Shown here: one piece after another, positions 47,501-55,649 of the stretch
Layout: every line of letters begins with the position of its first letter
Position numbering within the stretch: position 1 is the stretch's first letter
Origin: Trichostrongylus colubriformis
Taxonomy: Eukaryota > Nematoda > Chromadorea > Rhabditida > Trichostrongylidae
Direction of reading: 5' to 3'
Assembly: GCA_963978905.1 (NCBI GenBank)
Contig: OZ022261.1
Location: 25,789,686-25,853,685, forward strand
Length of the DNA stretch: 64,000 bases
Position numbers and translations under genes: made by a program
Notes under the pieces: model-generated
Told to the model about the DNA's origin: nothing
What the model saw: only the letters and a program-made list of their open reading frames with translations
Databases searched by the model: none

Positions 47501-50500
47501 ATTCGATCGCCTCTCTCCGTATGCCACATGAACGCCATCGTATCCATGACAGTGACGGAGTGCGGGAGACTGAGGCAGGGAGAAATGTTGTGAGTAGCCG
47601 ATTGTAGCTCCGCAAGGATGGCTGGTCCTACGTGGAGCCCCTCCGCTTTAGCCGAAGCTCGGAAGCCCCGTTGCCACCACTACGCCATGTTGAGGTTACG
47701 GATAGGATTGTGGAGGATGGGCCCTATGTTGTTGAAAAATAGCATCGTCAAAGCTCCGATGGGGCATCACGTAGCAGATTGGGCTTGGATTCTTAAGACC
47801 AGGGTGTGGTATGTAGTGGCATCCTAGTGGTATGTGCTCGTTTCTTTTTTTTTTTTTGGAGTGCCTCCGAAACGTTTTCAAGATGCTTCATGGTCTATAG
47901 AGGTACTCGTTCCCCCACATGAAAGACACCGGGAGAGAACAATTTTGGCTTACGGTGGCTTGCAGTTGCCGCAATGCACACACGAGACCTTGCCAAGACG
48001 TCAAAAGTGAACTCATTAGGTTTTAAGTGTAATCACACTTTAAGTGTTTCTCACGCTTTCGCATTCTTAATTTGATTGTTTTACTTGTTTGTTGCTGTGT
48101 TTTACTTCACTTATTTCACATCAACACGAATGAATGAAATGCACCCTACGAGACAACAAATGACATCTCTACAGCGGACGACTCGGAAAGTCAGTGTGTG
48201 CAGTACGAAGTGATGCAAAGATACGAATACACACCACAGCATGGCGTTTTTGAATCCGGGTTCTTCCACCAGAAATTGCTTCTAATTGAATGTTCGTAAA
48301 ATGATAATTTATTTGCATCTTCCTCTTTCTCCGGACCCCTTCTGGTTCCTTTGAAGCATAACAAGCATCACAGATGCCTGTCTTTTCCAGACTATCCTGA
48401 CCTTTAGGATCATGATCCCAATCGGTTCGACATCACTCCATTTGTCTATGAGGCATATAAATATGAAATCACAACACCTTTTGTAAGCCCTTATGACTAG
48501 CCTTTGAGAAGTAATTGGAACAGGAAATCTTCTTTTCAGCATTCCACCCACATCCGCCCACCTTCAATCGCAATGATGGCGAAGACATGAACAATCAGTC
48601 ATTCTATCAGTTCGGCTGGAAAGTTTGCATTTTGGGAGCGTCTCTCGCAATATATAAACACCCCATTTGATTAACACGAAAATTCGAGTGGCCTTGCTAG
48701 AGGCACCGACAAGGGGGGGGGGGAGGGGTGCCCCCATAACTTCTTGAAACTTGTCTCCAAAAGTTGTTTCACTCCTTGATTAGAAGTATGGATATCGCGT
48801 CATTCGCATGAAAACGTGTATGATGATGTTTTTGTAAAAAATAACGCGATATCCATGCTCACAATCGGAAATTCAGACTGCATTCAGATACACATTGTAA
48901 AGGAGCTGGTGACTCTCTGGTTGGCAGTGCCTATGGCTAGGGCGTAGCAATTTTATACTAAATGCATGCGATATTTGTTTTTATGAGTGACGCTCTCCAA
49001 ATGTAACGTTTCAGCCAAATTGGCATGTTGACTGATAGTTTACCTCTTCGTCACTACCAAAACGAAGGTGTGGTTACTGTGGGGGGAGGGGTTGTCGAAA
49101 AAATTCTTTGGTTCCAATCATTTCTTATCAGCTCATCATAAATGCTCACAAAACGCAAATAATTTTTCCTTCTGCCTCAGAAACAAACTAAGCGGTAGAA
49201 CTGATCGGGATTATGACCCTAAAGATCAGGATGGTCTGGAGCCAGAAAGGATTTCTTGTAATGCCTGTTATGCTTTGATGTGGGGCACGAGTATTTTTAC
49301 AGAGGCGCAAAAGCATTTCGCAAGCGTTTCAAGGACACCTCGAGACAAGTGCAAAACGAGCATGTGCAACTGCGACTCGAACCCTGGTCTTACGAATTCA
49401 AGCCCAGTGTGCTACCTGAGGCCCCATCGGGGCATCTGACGTTTCCATTAGGTTGTAGGGAAACTTCTTTCGTTTTTTGAGAAGGTGCTTTTTTCCCTCC
49501 AAAGTGCTTTCTAGCAATTTCTTCTGTACATATACATGTAGTGCAAGTTCACACGCATCTATAGGTATTATTGTCTTTCATCTCCCGGATAACCCTTTTC
49601 GGCAAAATAAACATATCAAAGGTCAATGTCATCTTCATTATCGAAAGTTTTTCTTTGAATGGCGTTAGATATGGAAAGGAAAAGATGATAGTTCGATGGA
49701 GCAAGATCAGGGTTATAAGGTGGATGGGGCAGCACTTCCCATTCAGGCTCGAGAATTTCTGGGCGAGTCACTTTTTCAATATGTGGGAAGACTCGCCAAA
49801 AATTGACTCGCCAAAAAATTATCGAGCTTGAATGGGAAGTGCTGCCCCATCCACCTTATAGCCCTGACCTTGCTTCATCGGACTATCATTTTTTTCCTTT
49901 CCCTATCTAAAGCCGTTCAAAGAGAAACTTTCGATAACGAAGATGACATTGACCTTTGATATGTTTATTGTGCCGAAAAAGGTTATCCGGGAGATGAAAG
50001 ACAATAATACCTATAGATGCGTGTGAACTTGTACTACATGTATATGTCCAGAAGAAATTGCTGGAAAGCAGTTTGGAGGGAAAAAAGCACGTTTCCAAAA
50101 AACGAAAGAACTTTCCCTACAACCTAATATTTTGCAACTCGCATAGGGCCCATAGCACAAAGTCTCCGTAACTTCTCTCCCACAATCGCTTAGCAGAATT
50201 GAAGAGTGAATTCGAGATCACCCTTAAAAAGTGCATAAGGCTAGTAAGAGACGGAGATCCGAGAGCTCAAAGAACTTTTCCTGGATGGTCACAGTGACCG
50301 GAGAGCCTTTCCTTGTGGATGAAGAGACAAGAAGTGATAAAGACCGATCTCACCCGCATAAATGATAAACATGTGCTAAGAAAGCTCTTGCAATACATTC
50401 GGTGTTGTAGACCTACGTAGTAACGTCATAAATTAGGAATCTCACAAGTTCGGCGTGGTTCTTCACAGTACTGCTGCACCTCGATGATGCCCGCGGGTGC

Positions 50501-51454
50501 GAAGCGTTCATGGCCCATAACTGAGGAGATACGAACGTAACCACTACCCCGGGAAAGTGCGGCATACATATTGAGTAAATGTTTCCGCAATTAAAGAGAT
50601 GAGAACAATTTTTTGTTCAATATTATTGAACTCCGGAATGGCAGAAACTCGTGCTTCGGATGTGGCGCGGTAGGAGCCGATGCGGCGTTACGTTTGCGAC
50701 GGGTCACCGCATCGGTCTCTCCTATATCACTCTTCTGACCTTCTGTTGATTGCTGCGTACTATTAATACTATTAATATAATCTCATAATCTGTCTTCATG
50801 AACTAATTTTCATGATCCATTGAGTAACCTTATTTTGATAAAATCAACTTTCAGCAAGGCACATCTGGTTGTTTGTCGTCTAATCGTTTGATGCATGCAA
50901 CGACTCGTATGTTACTTGTGGTGATTGCGATATTCCTATTAATTGAAATTCCGGTAGCATTAATATTCATCATGCATCTGCTGGTCGTATTCTATCGATT
51001 ACTAGATATGAGCGACTATAAAACTGTGAACAATTTGCTGATCATAAGGTTTGCTCCTTGACTAACATAATAACTTCACCGCAGTGTCATAACATCACAT
51101 TATTGGGTCAGGTCAATGCATAATTATTGCGGCTTTTTCTCAACAATTTTTCTTCCAACAAAACTGATCGAAACACTCAAAATATTGAGAGAAATTTTTA
51201 ACACCCATTTTCATCACTGAAACAAATGGAGGAAATTGCTTTCAAAAGAGTACACAGAGTACCATCTTTTTAACGAAAAGAAGCCGCAAAAAGGCAGCAG
51301 TTTCCACGCATCTACTGCATATTATGTTACAAACAATAGAAGGTTCAAGAATTTCCGAATTGAACTTTGGAATTCCAGGAATTTCCTTATTATATTAACC
51401 TATCCTCTGAATTTCGCCATCTACTTTGGGATGAGCTCGTCATTCAAACTACAG
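41423..51454 (+). CDS. sex-peptide / myoinhibitory-peptide receptor-like GPCR (SPR family), eight exons, termini incomplete
   Basis: Exons 41423-41591, 41659-41785, 41897-41980, 42289-42351, 42409-42505, 43330-43494, 50855-51048 and 51379-51454 join in consistent phase with GT/AG borders, giving about 325 residues from just before TM1 to just after TM7. TM1 is LYGLAAPAIILVTLVTN, then NKNLRTPTNYILLSMAI (TM2). DFWCKTHP gives the extracellular Cys, AIQRYIYVCLPS carries QRY where most class A receptors have DRY, and ECL2 has Cys and an NAT glycosylation site. TM6 is LLIEIPVALIF and TM7 YPLNFAIYFGMSSSF. QRY, IEIP and YPLNFAIY are hallmarks of the SPR family (sprr genes of Caenorhabditis), plasma-membrane peptide receptors for neuropeptide signalling. 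The N-terminus is not found and the last exon is doubtful. The largest intron (7.4 kb) is full of transposons. Confidence 0.9.
41659..41785 (+). CDS. SPR-like receptor, exon with end of TM2, ECL1 and start of TM3
   Basis: Acceptor TTGCCTCAG, donor AATGTGAGT. Encodes GLSSCPWFLYYYTFGGLY, then EYGLPDFWCKTHPYFAVH. The Cys before TM3 is the conserved disulfide partner of ECL2. It is phase-compatible with both neighbours. Confidence 0.9.
41897..41980 (+). CDS. SPR-like receptor, exon with TM3 and the QRY motif
   Basis: Acceptor TAATTTTCAG, donor GAGGTTTGG. Encodes FHTTAIWLTVYLAIQRYIYV then CLPSLVV. QRY takes the place of the DRY box, as in insect and nematode SPR homologues. Confidence 0.9.
42040..42215. 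repeat. GCGAGCTA fold-back MITE in receptor intron
   Basis: GGTTGGGTCCTAAAGCGTTT on the left pairs with the right-hand CGCTTGAGGACCCAACT, and outer blocks pair around GTGTG.GG and GCTCGCACACATTCCGCAC. It fills most of the intron between the exons ending at 41980 and starting at 42289. Related half-copies lie in intron 5 (about 42560-42660) and upstream of the gene (about 41110-41220). Confidence 0.6.
42289..42351 (+). CDS. SPR-like receptor, short exon with ICL2 and TM4
   Basis: Acceptor CTATTTCAG, donor TTAGGTGAGC. After the split Arg codon it encodes FCTPRKTRHIIIYISMCAFL. This aligns with the VRRFCT...-type second intracellular loop and TM4 start of SPR receptors. Length 63 bp, phases consistent on both sides. 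Confidence 0.85.
   Translation: MLHPTKNKAHHHIHFYVCVS
42409..42505 (+). CDS. SPR-like receptor, exon for ECL2
   Basis: Acceptor TTGCTTTCAG, only 57 bp after the previous exon, and donor ATAAGGTTTG. Encodes SELPVMCTEYSVSVMTSN then ATRSCFHKDVDIIDK. It has two Cys, one a likely partner of the TM3 Cys, and an N-A-T sequon. This loop varies in the family, so its support is reading frame, phase and position. Confidence 0.8.
43330..43494 (+). CDS. SPR-like receptor, exon with TM5 and ICL3 start
   Basis: Acceptor GTATTTTCAG, donor AGTGGTGAGT, exactly 55 codons in phase 0. Encodes SWKALILCLRAILVHILP, CVLLIIFTTCLFKTVNEA and a basic start of the third intracellular loop (DRKRSVHQLPSRKV). The RAI.VH..PC pattern is typical of SPR TM5. 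Confidence 0.9.
44525..47527 (-). pseudogene. RTE-family endonuclease-reverse transcriptase polyprotein, broken
   Basis: In minus-strand order: LCTYNCRLIANTAQLHLLME and IKQDVIGLSETKI (APE endonuclease start), GGIGFMVAP, VYAPTLD, then GDFNARVGLDRE near 47000, the GDFN endonuclease motif. After the inserted MITE, ISLNGKHKRDLDHIL (residues of the S-x-x-D-H-I block, here D-L-D-H-I) follows. The RT shows LQNYRPITLLPVIFYKVFTR, QAGYRRSFSMIDHIF, FTGFEKAFDSVE (motif A), VEGDPISRNLF (motif B) and a damaged FADD box readable only as FTDIVLMS. The tail is ALGRPPARW...ARDREKRK. The frame is split into at least six pieces. When intact such proteins nick chromosomal DNA and reverse-transcribe their RNA in place. 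Confidence 0.85.
46678..46840. mobile_element. 163-bp TIR MITE inserted in the RTE endonuclease region, MULE-like
   Basis: Inverted arms share GGTCGTTTGGCGCGGCCCCT, GCTAATT.GCCAA and a GGGC(A/G)C end, with GGG/CCC termini. GGCTGATGT lies directly on each side (46669-46677 and 46841-46849; the match extends to 12 bp because the element begins GGG), a target duplication of about 9 bp. Removing it restores the endonuclease reading across the site (CPHIS next to HISP-type sequence). A related end lies at 63556-63636. Confidence 0.8.
47745..48460 (+). repeat. tRNA-headed SINE-like element, copy A (interrupted)
   Basis: The 5' part (CCGATGGGGCATCACGTAGC, GATTGGGCTTGGATTCTTAA, GACCAGGGTGTGG) matches the tRNA-like head of copy B, including the D-loop-like GTAGC and the paired GGCTT/AAGACC anticodon-stem-like blocks. 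A later part, about 48345-48455, matches the 3' body of copy B (AAGCATAACAAGCATCACAG, CTATCCTGACCTTTAGG, ATGATCCCAATCGGTTC). Between them lie about 450 bp, including a T13 run, that copy B lacks. The B box is eroded here. Confidence 0.5.
49140..49446 (-). repeat. tRNA-headed SINE-like element, copy B
   Basis: On the minus strand, CCCCGATGGGGCCTCAGGTA begins a tRNA-like head. GCACACTGGGCTTGAATTC and GTAAGACCAG form an anticodon-stem-like pair and GGGTTCGAGTCGC is a good B box. The body continues with a CCTTGAAACGCTTGCGAAAT segment and ends with sequence shared with 48345-48455. The head is shortened relative to a true tRNA, so this is a retroposon head and not a tRNA gene. The palindromic mariner starts 2 bp away. 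Confidence 0.55.
49448..50127. mobile_element. palindromic mariner derivative, uninterrupted copy
   Basis: A 680-bp snap-back with ends TTAGGTTGTAGGGAAACTT and the complementary right end, and TA on the right (the left base pair is altered). Each arm is the 3' half of a mariner in opposite orientation. The right arm reads VLPHPPYSPDLASSDYHF on the plus strand near 49835-49895. The arms meet near 49795 at CTCGCCAAAAATTGACTCGC. The organisation equals that of 24835-26052, but the terminal sequences differ. It lies in intron 6 of the receptor gene. Confidence 0.85.
50133..50320 (+). mobile_element. 5'-truncated RTE 3'-end fragment
   Basis: Reads as the reverse complement of about 44300-44480: CCTCCGTAACTTC-type sequence, CTCCCACAATCGCTTAGCAG, AGATCACCCTTAAAAAGTGC and GGATGGTCACAGTGACC. 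Because 44300-44520 is the 3' region of the large RTE copy, this is best read as the tail of a second RTE insertion in the opposite orientation within the same intron. Confidence 0.6.
50671..50724. other. hairpin with paired CCGATGCGG arms
   Basis: TAGGAG, CCGATGCGG, a 20-base loop, CCGCATCGG, TCT, CTCCTA. This is a strong stem-loop 130 bp upstream of the TM6 exon, inside the intron. No family is recognised; it may be a tiny MITE remnant. Confidence 0.5.
50855..51048 (+). CDS. SPR-like receptor, exon with ICL3 end, TM6 and ECL3
   Basis: Acceptor CAACTTTCAG, donor TAAGGTTTGC. Encodes the last part of ICL3 (GCLSSNRLMHATTRM), then LLVVIAIFLLIEIPVALIF for TM6, with IEIP replacing the usual CWxP, and a third extracellular loop ending VNNLLIIR. 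It is 64 codons plus two bases, matching the single starting base of the next exon. The preceding intron is 7360 bp. Confidence 0.9.
51379..51454 (+). CDS. SPR-like receptor, exon with TM7
   Basis: Acceptor GGAATTCCAG, donor ACAGGTTTGC. Encodes NFLIILTYPLNFAIYFGMSS then SFKLQ, the family-specific TM7 ending that stands in for NPxxY. It ends in phase 0. Further coding sequence must follow, since the usual cytoplasmic tail is not yet reached. Confidence 0.85.
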
Positions 51455-51835
51455 GTTTGCTTCCGTTTCTCCTTGTTTCTTTTGTGTCCGATGAAATATC
51501 ATATCCGGTAGCACGAAAACATGAATGGTAGATAATGTTGCTCTCAAACTCGCAGTTTTCCTGCATTTATGACAGTGGGCTTTATCGTTTAGCACACTTC
51601 CTTCGCGGCTACCGTAATACCAATGCGATAGTTGTGAGTGGGGATACTCCCGCCTATGTGGATATTACTCTTGAACTTATAGTAGTATTTATGGACACTC
51701 GCGTGTACACACACTTTCATGGTGGGCAGCTGCAGCTCAAGTGGTTCAACACAAAATTATGCGTTTACATGTAACGTGGTTAAGCACAAGTGCGAATCTC
51801 TGATTCCACCTCCTAGTTTCCAGTCTCTCTGATAG

Positions 51836-52027
51836 CTCTCGGTGCATTTCTTCCGGACTCACCACCATGTTATCCCATCTGCTTCAGAAAATCTGACTTT
51901 GGAATTGTATGTACATCTTGTAGCAGTATATACTTCCAGTTTCGACAATTGTTTTCACGCCAAATACTGTATGTCGCATCTCCTGCCGAAGGAGCTACAT
52001 GGCGTCCACGGTTTTCAGTTCAGCTAA
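51836..52027 (+). CDS. possible terminal exon of the SPR-like receptor
   Basis: After an AG at 51834-51835 (TCTCTGATAG) a phase-0 frame of 63 codons runs to a stop at 52025-52027, beginning LSVHFFRTHHHVIPSASE. Position, phase and hydrophilic Ser/His content suit a C-terminal tail. There is no conserved motif, and another AG at TTTCCAG 15 bp upstream would give an immediate stop. Treat as a guess. Confidence 0.3.
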   Translation, partial: LSVHFFRTHHHVIPSASENLTLELYVHLVAVYTSSFDNCFHAKYCMSHLLPKELHGVHGFQFS

Positions 52028-53584
52028 TCGATATTCACAAATTGCGAAGACCAAGTCGTCTTGCTCGAAAAGTCACTCAGGTGATCATAGCTTCTATACT
52101 TAGCTAAAATTCATGCCAGTGCCATCAATTTCAAGTCGAGCTCAAACTACTTGTTAGGGGGGGGGGGGGAAGGGAGGTTCCTTGGACGAGATCCTGTCTA
52201 CGACTGCGAAACTAATATCGGTTCAGCGCGTGGTTCTTCCCCACTTACGGTGATTTAAAAGCACCGAAGAGGTGAAGAGAAAGTGAGAAATGAGAATGCA
52301 TGTTCTCGGAAAACGAGTGTTTCACTCCAGAAGATGTGATGTGCAACGAGACCTGCATTGAGAAAGCGCGTCTTGGGGTCTTATCACGATTCTGCAGCAC
52401 GGCGTGTCGTACTGCAGTTCATTAGCCGGGCGAGCCCTGCGAGAGCGCGACAACGTTCGCAGCCGGCTGCTTGAGCACCTCCGCCTGCCTGCGTCTACCT
52501 CCGGGTAATGAGAGAAGAGGATTTTCGAGTTCCTATTTCTTGGTGTTTTCGCCGTTTATTTCCTTCTTTCACTAGTGACACATCTGAGCCCTCCTTTCGT
52601 ACTCGACAGTTTGTCGAATTCACCCCTTCTGATGTCTTTGATAGAAGCCTGTTACTCAAAATCAGTGCAAACGAGGTGGAGTTTATTGTTTTCTACAGCT
52701 TCCCAAAAGCCCTTCGTTGCGCACATCGTTCCAAACTGGTCAAGGTCTCAACAAAGGTAAGACGCTGACAATGAGTACGGATAAAAAGGTGTGCATCAAG
52801 ACACGAATTGGCTTATCGCGCCACGCGAATTGGGGCCGCACCAATAGGGCGACCGCGCGCGGCAAGTGCCTTGCTGCGCTAGTTGTCAGTTGATCGCGCG
52901 CTAAGGAGCGCGACGTCTGCTTCCTCGTGTGACCTGACTCTGTTCAAGTTTCCTGTCACACATCCCTGATGGAGGTCTCACGCATGCAATAATCACAACA
53001 TTATTACTGGAGTTTTCAGCAATACGGACACAATAGAATGTCGCCACTGGATGCGGCCGCTATGACGGACGAGTATCTATGAAAGCTTTTACGGTGATCC
53101 CGACAATTCTGACAAGCCGGTTCCCAAAAATGGACCTTATGTCACCATTATCTCGCGTTCATATCAAAACGTTCTCACAACACTACGGCGTACACTATGA
53201 TATTTATTACCTCCTCATAACAAATGGAATGTATTGTAAATGCCGTTGTACTCCGTTATGTGATAAAGCTTTCTCCTTCACTTGCGGGACAATTTTTATG
53301 TTGATTAGATAGATATTTCTATTCGATCATTTTCTTCTCATTGATTGATCTGTGAATTTTTTTTTATTTTGTTTAGAAATTTTTTCCTTCCCCCAGGCTT
53401 AGGCTTAAATCCACATTCCAGTTCGAACGCATTCCTTCGTACCGCTGTCATCGGCTCGTCTTTCAAATCAGCCATTATTAGCAATCGATCATTACAGAGG
53501 AAACTGAAAGTGTGATGTCGGAATGGAATAAATTCTAACAAGACCTCTTACACGGAAGGCCCATCAGGTCATGGTGAGCTTTCT
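52028..53584. other. noncoding, nothing firmly recognised
   Basis: No gene is recognised. A frame at 52508-52768 ends near a donor-like AAAGGTAAGA at 52753-52762 but has no motif and no clear acceptor. A G12-type run lies near 52157-52168. Confidence 0.35.
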
Positions 53585-54852
53585 CAAAACGGTTTTTCGC
53601 ATTTTATAGGGTCACATACATGAAGCAAAAAACCGGTCTCAAATTTTGCTAAATGGTTTTGGGGAGCCCAGAAAATAGTTGATGTTTCGGTTCCCACTGA
53701 GGACAAATTTTTGCATTTTTCTGGTTTCAATCCATTTGTGCTCATGTAAGACTATACGTGCAAAATATGTGCAAAATCAATTTTTATTCTACCAGGAAAC
53801 CTTTATCTCCAGTATTTTTGCATACTGAGCGAATGATTGGTTTGGACCTGCCAACGCTCATAACAGGGGAACTAGGCGTTTTCCCGCAAAGTACGTGTGA
53901 TATTCACGCTCAGGGGGTCTAAGTACCCTAAATGACAAGTTTTCGGCCTAATCGCGATTTGGACCCAAACTCGGAAAATTGGACGGCCAATAGTACTGCT
54001 GCCATAGTAAAGAGCACTCAACTAAAGGAGCTCGCCCGATATAAGGAAATATATGCTATCATTTGCCATCGCATGGTGTTGCTAGGTGCAGTTAACTTGG
54101 AATGCGTTGTTTCTGCACATGCCCCGCTGCATTTGATCGAGGCTGTAAGTTGTTCGTCTGTACAAGTAGTGCAGTGACTGTATGCCCATGTCCACCCTAC
54201 TGTCTCGAGTTTGGGTCAAAATCTCAATTTAGATAGTATTTTGTATATCGGGCTAGTCGAGTCTCCTGAGCACGAATATCTTACTAGTTTCGCAGGAAAA
54301 CGCTTGGTCGCGTGCTAGAGGCGCCGAAGGGTCCAAACACTTTAACCACTGAAAGCTTGCAAATGAGGTCACTTTCGTGCACCAGCGACCAAAATTGCAG
54401 CCATTTTGCATGTGCGCAAATAGTATAACGCTGCACAAAGAAAATTAAGAGAATGCAAAAGCGAAAAGGTCGAGAGGACTTGAACCACAAACACCCCCAC
54501 CACCGTGTCAATGCCAATCTATCCCACTATCCATTCGGCCAACCAACCACTGCGAGCACGCTAACCTGTGCATCCGCTATCAGCTTTCTTTGCTTCGTTT
54601 AGCAGTTACCATAAGTGATTCTACATTTTTTAACGAGATCGCAGTGGTTTTGGCGTAGGTTTGAAGACAGTCTTCCGATATTCATATGCTGAACGCTGCA
54701 GCTGGAAAGCATTGCAGCAAACTGGTCAAAATTGTTTCTTTCAACGCAACTTTTGGCACTCATTTTCTGGGCCCCCCAAAACATTTAGCCGTTTTTGAGA
54801 CCGGTTTTTTGCTTCATGTATGTGACCCTATAAAATGCAAAAAACCATGCGA
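53585..54852. mobile_element. 1.27-kb element with about 100-bp terminal inverted repeats
   Basis: The left arm (GCATTTTATAGGGTCACATA, CATGAAGCAAAAAACCGGTC, TGGTTTTGGGGAGCCCAGAA) pairs with the right arm at about 54745-54851 with few differences. The interior holds a plus-strand frame of 81 codons (53932-54177) without known motifs and the tRNA-like sequence at 54469-54547. It is probably a non-autonomous DNA transposon that has picked up other sequence. No superfamily is assigned and no target duplication was found. Confidence 0.65.
54469..54547 (-). tRNA. tRNA-like sequence with A and B boxes (pseudogene or SINE head)
   Basis: On the minus strand, TTGGCCGAATGGATAGTGG gives a good A box. 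About 44 bases later GGTTCAAGTCC gives a B box, followed by TCTCGACC that can partly pair with the 5' GGTTGG. A clean cloverleaf is not obtained: the anticodon and T stems are poor. It is more likely a decayed tRNA or retroposon promoter than a working tRNA gene. It sits inside the TIR element 53585-54852. Confidence 0.35.
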
Positions 54853-54939
54853 AAAAAAAAACGAAATGCGAAAATCACGAACACCGCCTCGGTTCCTCAG
54901 CATGCGAGGCCACTAACAAAATTAACCAGTCGATGGACA

Positions 54940-55410
54940 CCGTTTTTCACACTGTTTCCTTCATCTTTCGACAGAGCTTATAAGTGTTTTCGATAGAGCT
55001 TTTTTCGCTCTACTGAATGATACTATCTGTTTTCCGATTCCTTCGACTACCTGATATTTATGAGGTTTGGAAATGAAGTAAGCTGGAGGCAAAAAGTTGA
55101 CACTTGCGCACCCCATCTTTCTCGTCTGCCATGAGATCAAAAAATGTATGCGTATATGTTTTTGATAGAGCTTCTTCAGCTCTATCAAAAACATATACGC
55201 ATACATTTTTTGATCTCATGGCAGACGAGAAAGATGGGGTGCGCAAGTGTCAATTTTTTGCCTCCAGCTTACTTCATTTCCAAACCTCATAAATATCAGG
55301 TAGTCGAAGAAATCGGAAAACAGATAGTATCATCCAGTAGAGCGAAAAAAAGCTCTATCGAAAGCATATATAAGCTCTGTCGAAAAATGAAGGAAACAAT
55401 GTGAAAAACG
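54940..55410. repeat. near-perfect 470-bp snap-back (5-bp loop)
   Basis: Two arms of about 232 bp are inverted copies of each other around the loop TCTTC at 55173-55177. I count about eight or nine differences, including one single-base indel, all in the outer half. The inner 130 bp are practically identical. Open frames of 60-86 codons on both strands with nearly identical peptides are a by-product of the symmetry. No target duplication or known terminal motif is seen. RNA from either strand would form a long hairpin. Confidence 0.85.
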
Positions 55411-55480
55411 GGGTTGAAAAAAACGGCGGGGACTTATTCCTCAACCCAATAGAATGCAAACTGCAACTGATAGCCTGAAA

Positions 55481-55649
55481 TTAGGCCGCCTTTATACTTT
55501 GCGCCAGCGAGACGTGGCTGGTTCCAGAAGCAGCGAGGCAGTATGGCCGGGAGAGGTGCAGAGACGCCGCAGGTAAGCAGGCACAGGCGCTTGCAGAGAC
55601 ACACAGCCACGCTCTGCCTCCGGCACTGCAAAGTATGAACGCGGCCTTA
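55481..55649. repeat. TIR MITE family R3, copy 3
   Basis: Starts TTAGGCCGCCTTTATACTTT and ends AAGTATGAACGCGGCCTTA, paired over about 20 bp. The interior contains GAGAGGTGCAGAGACGCCGC and CAGAGACACACAGCCACG, matching 39621-39797 and the reverse of 16884-17060. It is noncoding. Confidence 0.7.

Larger units (their letters stand above)
44300..47600 (-). mobile_element. RTE-type non-LTR retrotransposon, decayed, in receptor intron 6
   Basis: A roughly 3.3-kb LINE lies antisense to the host gene. On the minus strand, 5' to 3', it has APE endonuclease blocks, a linker, RT blocks and the C-terminal RTE tail, followed by a 3' region (44300-44520) that recurs in opposite orientation at 50133-50320. 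The ends are not precisely defined. It is interrupted by a MITE at 46678-46840. It is inactive through several frameshifts and stops. Confidence 0.85.

Noticed and set aside
55058..55404. Nearly identical 62-86 codon frames on both strands
   Set aside because: They are the same DNA read from the two arms of the snap-back at 54940-55410, with no known motif.
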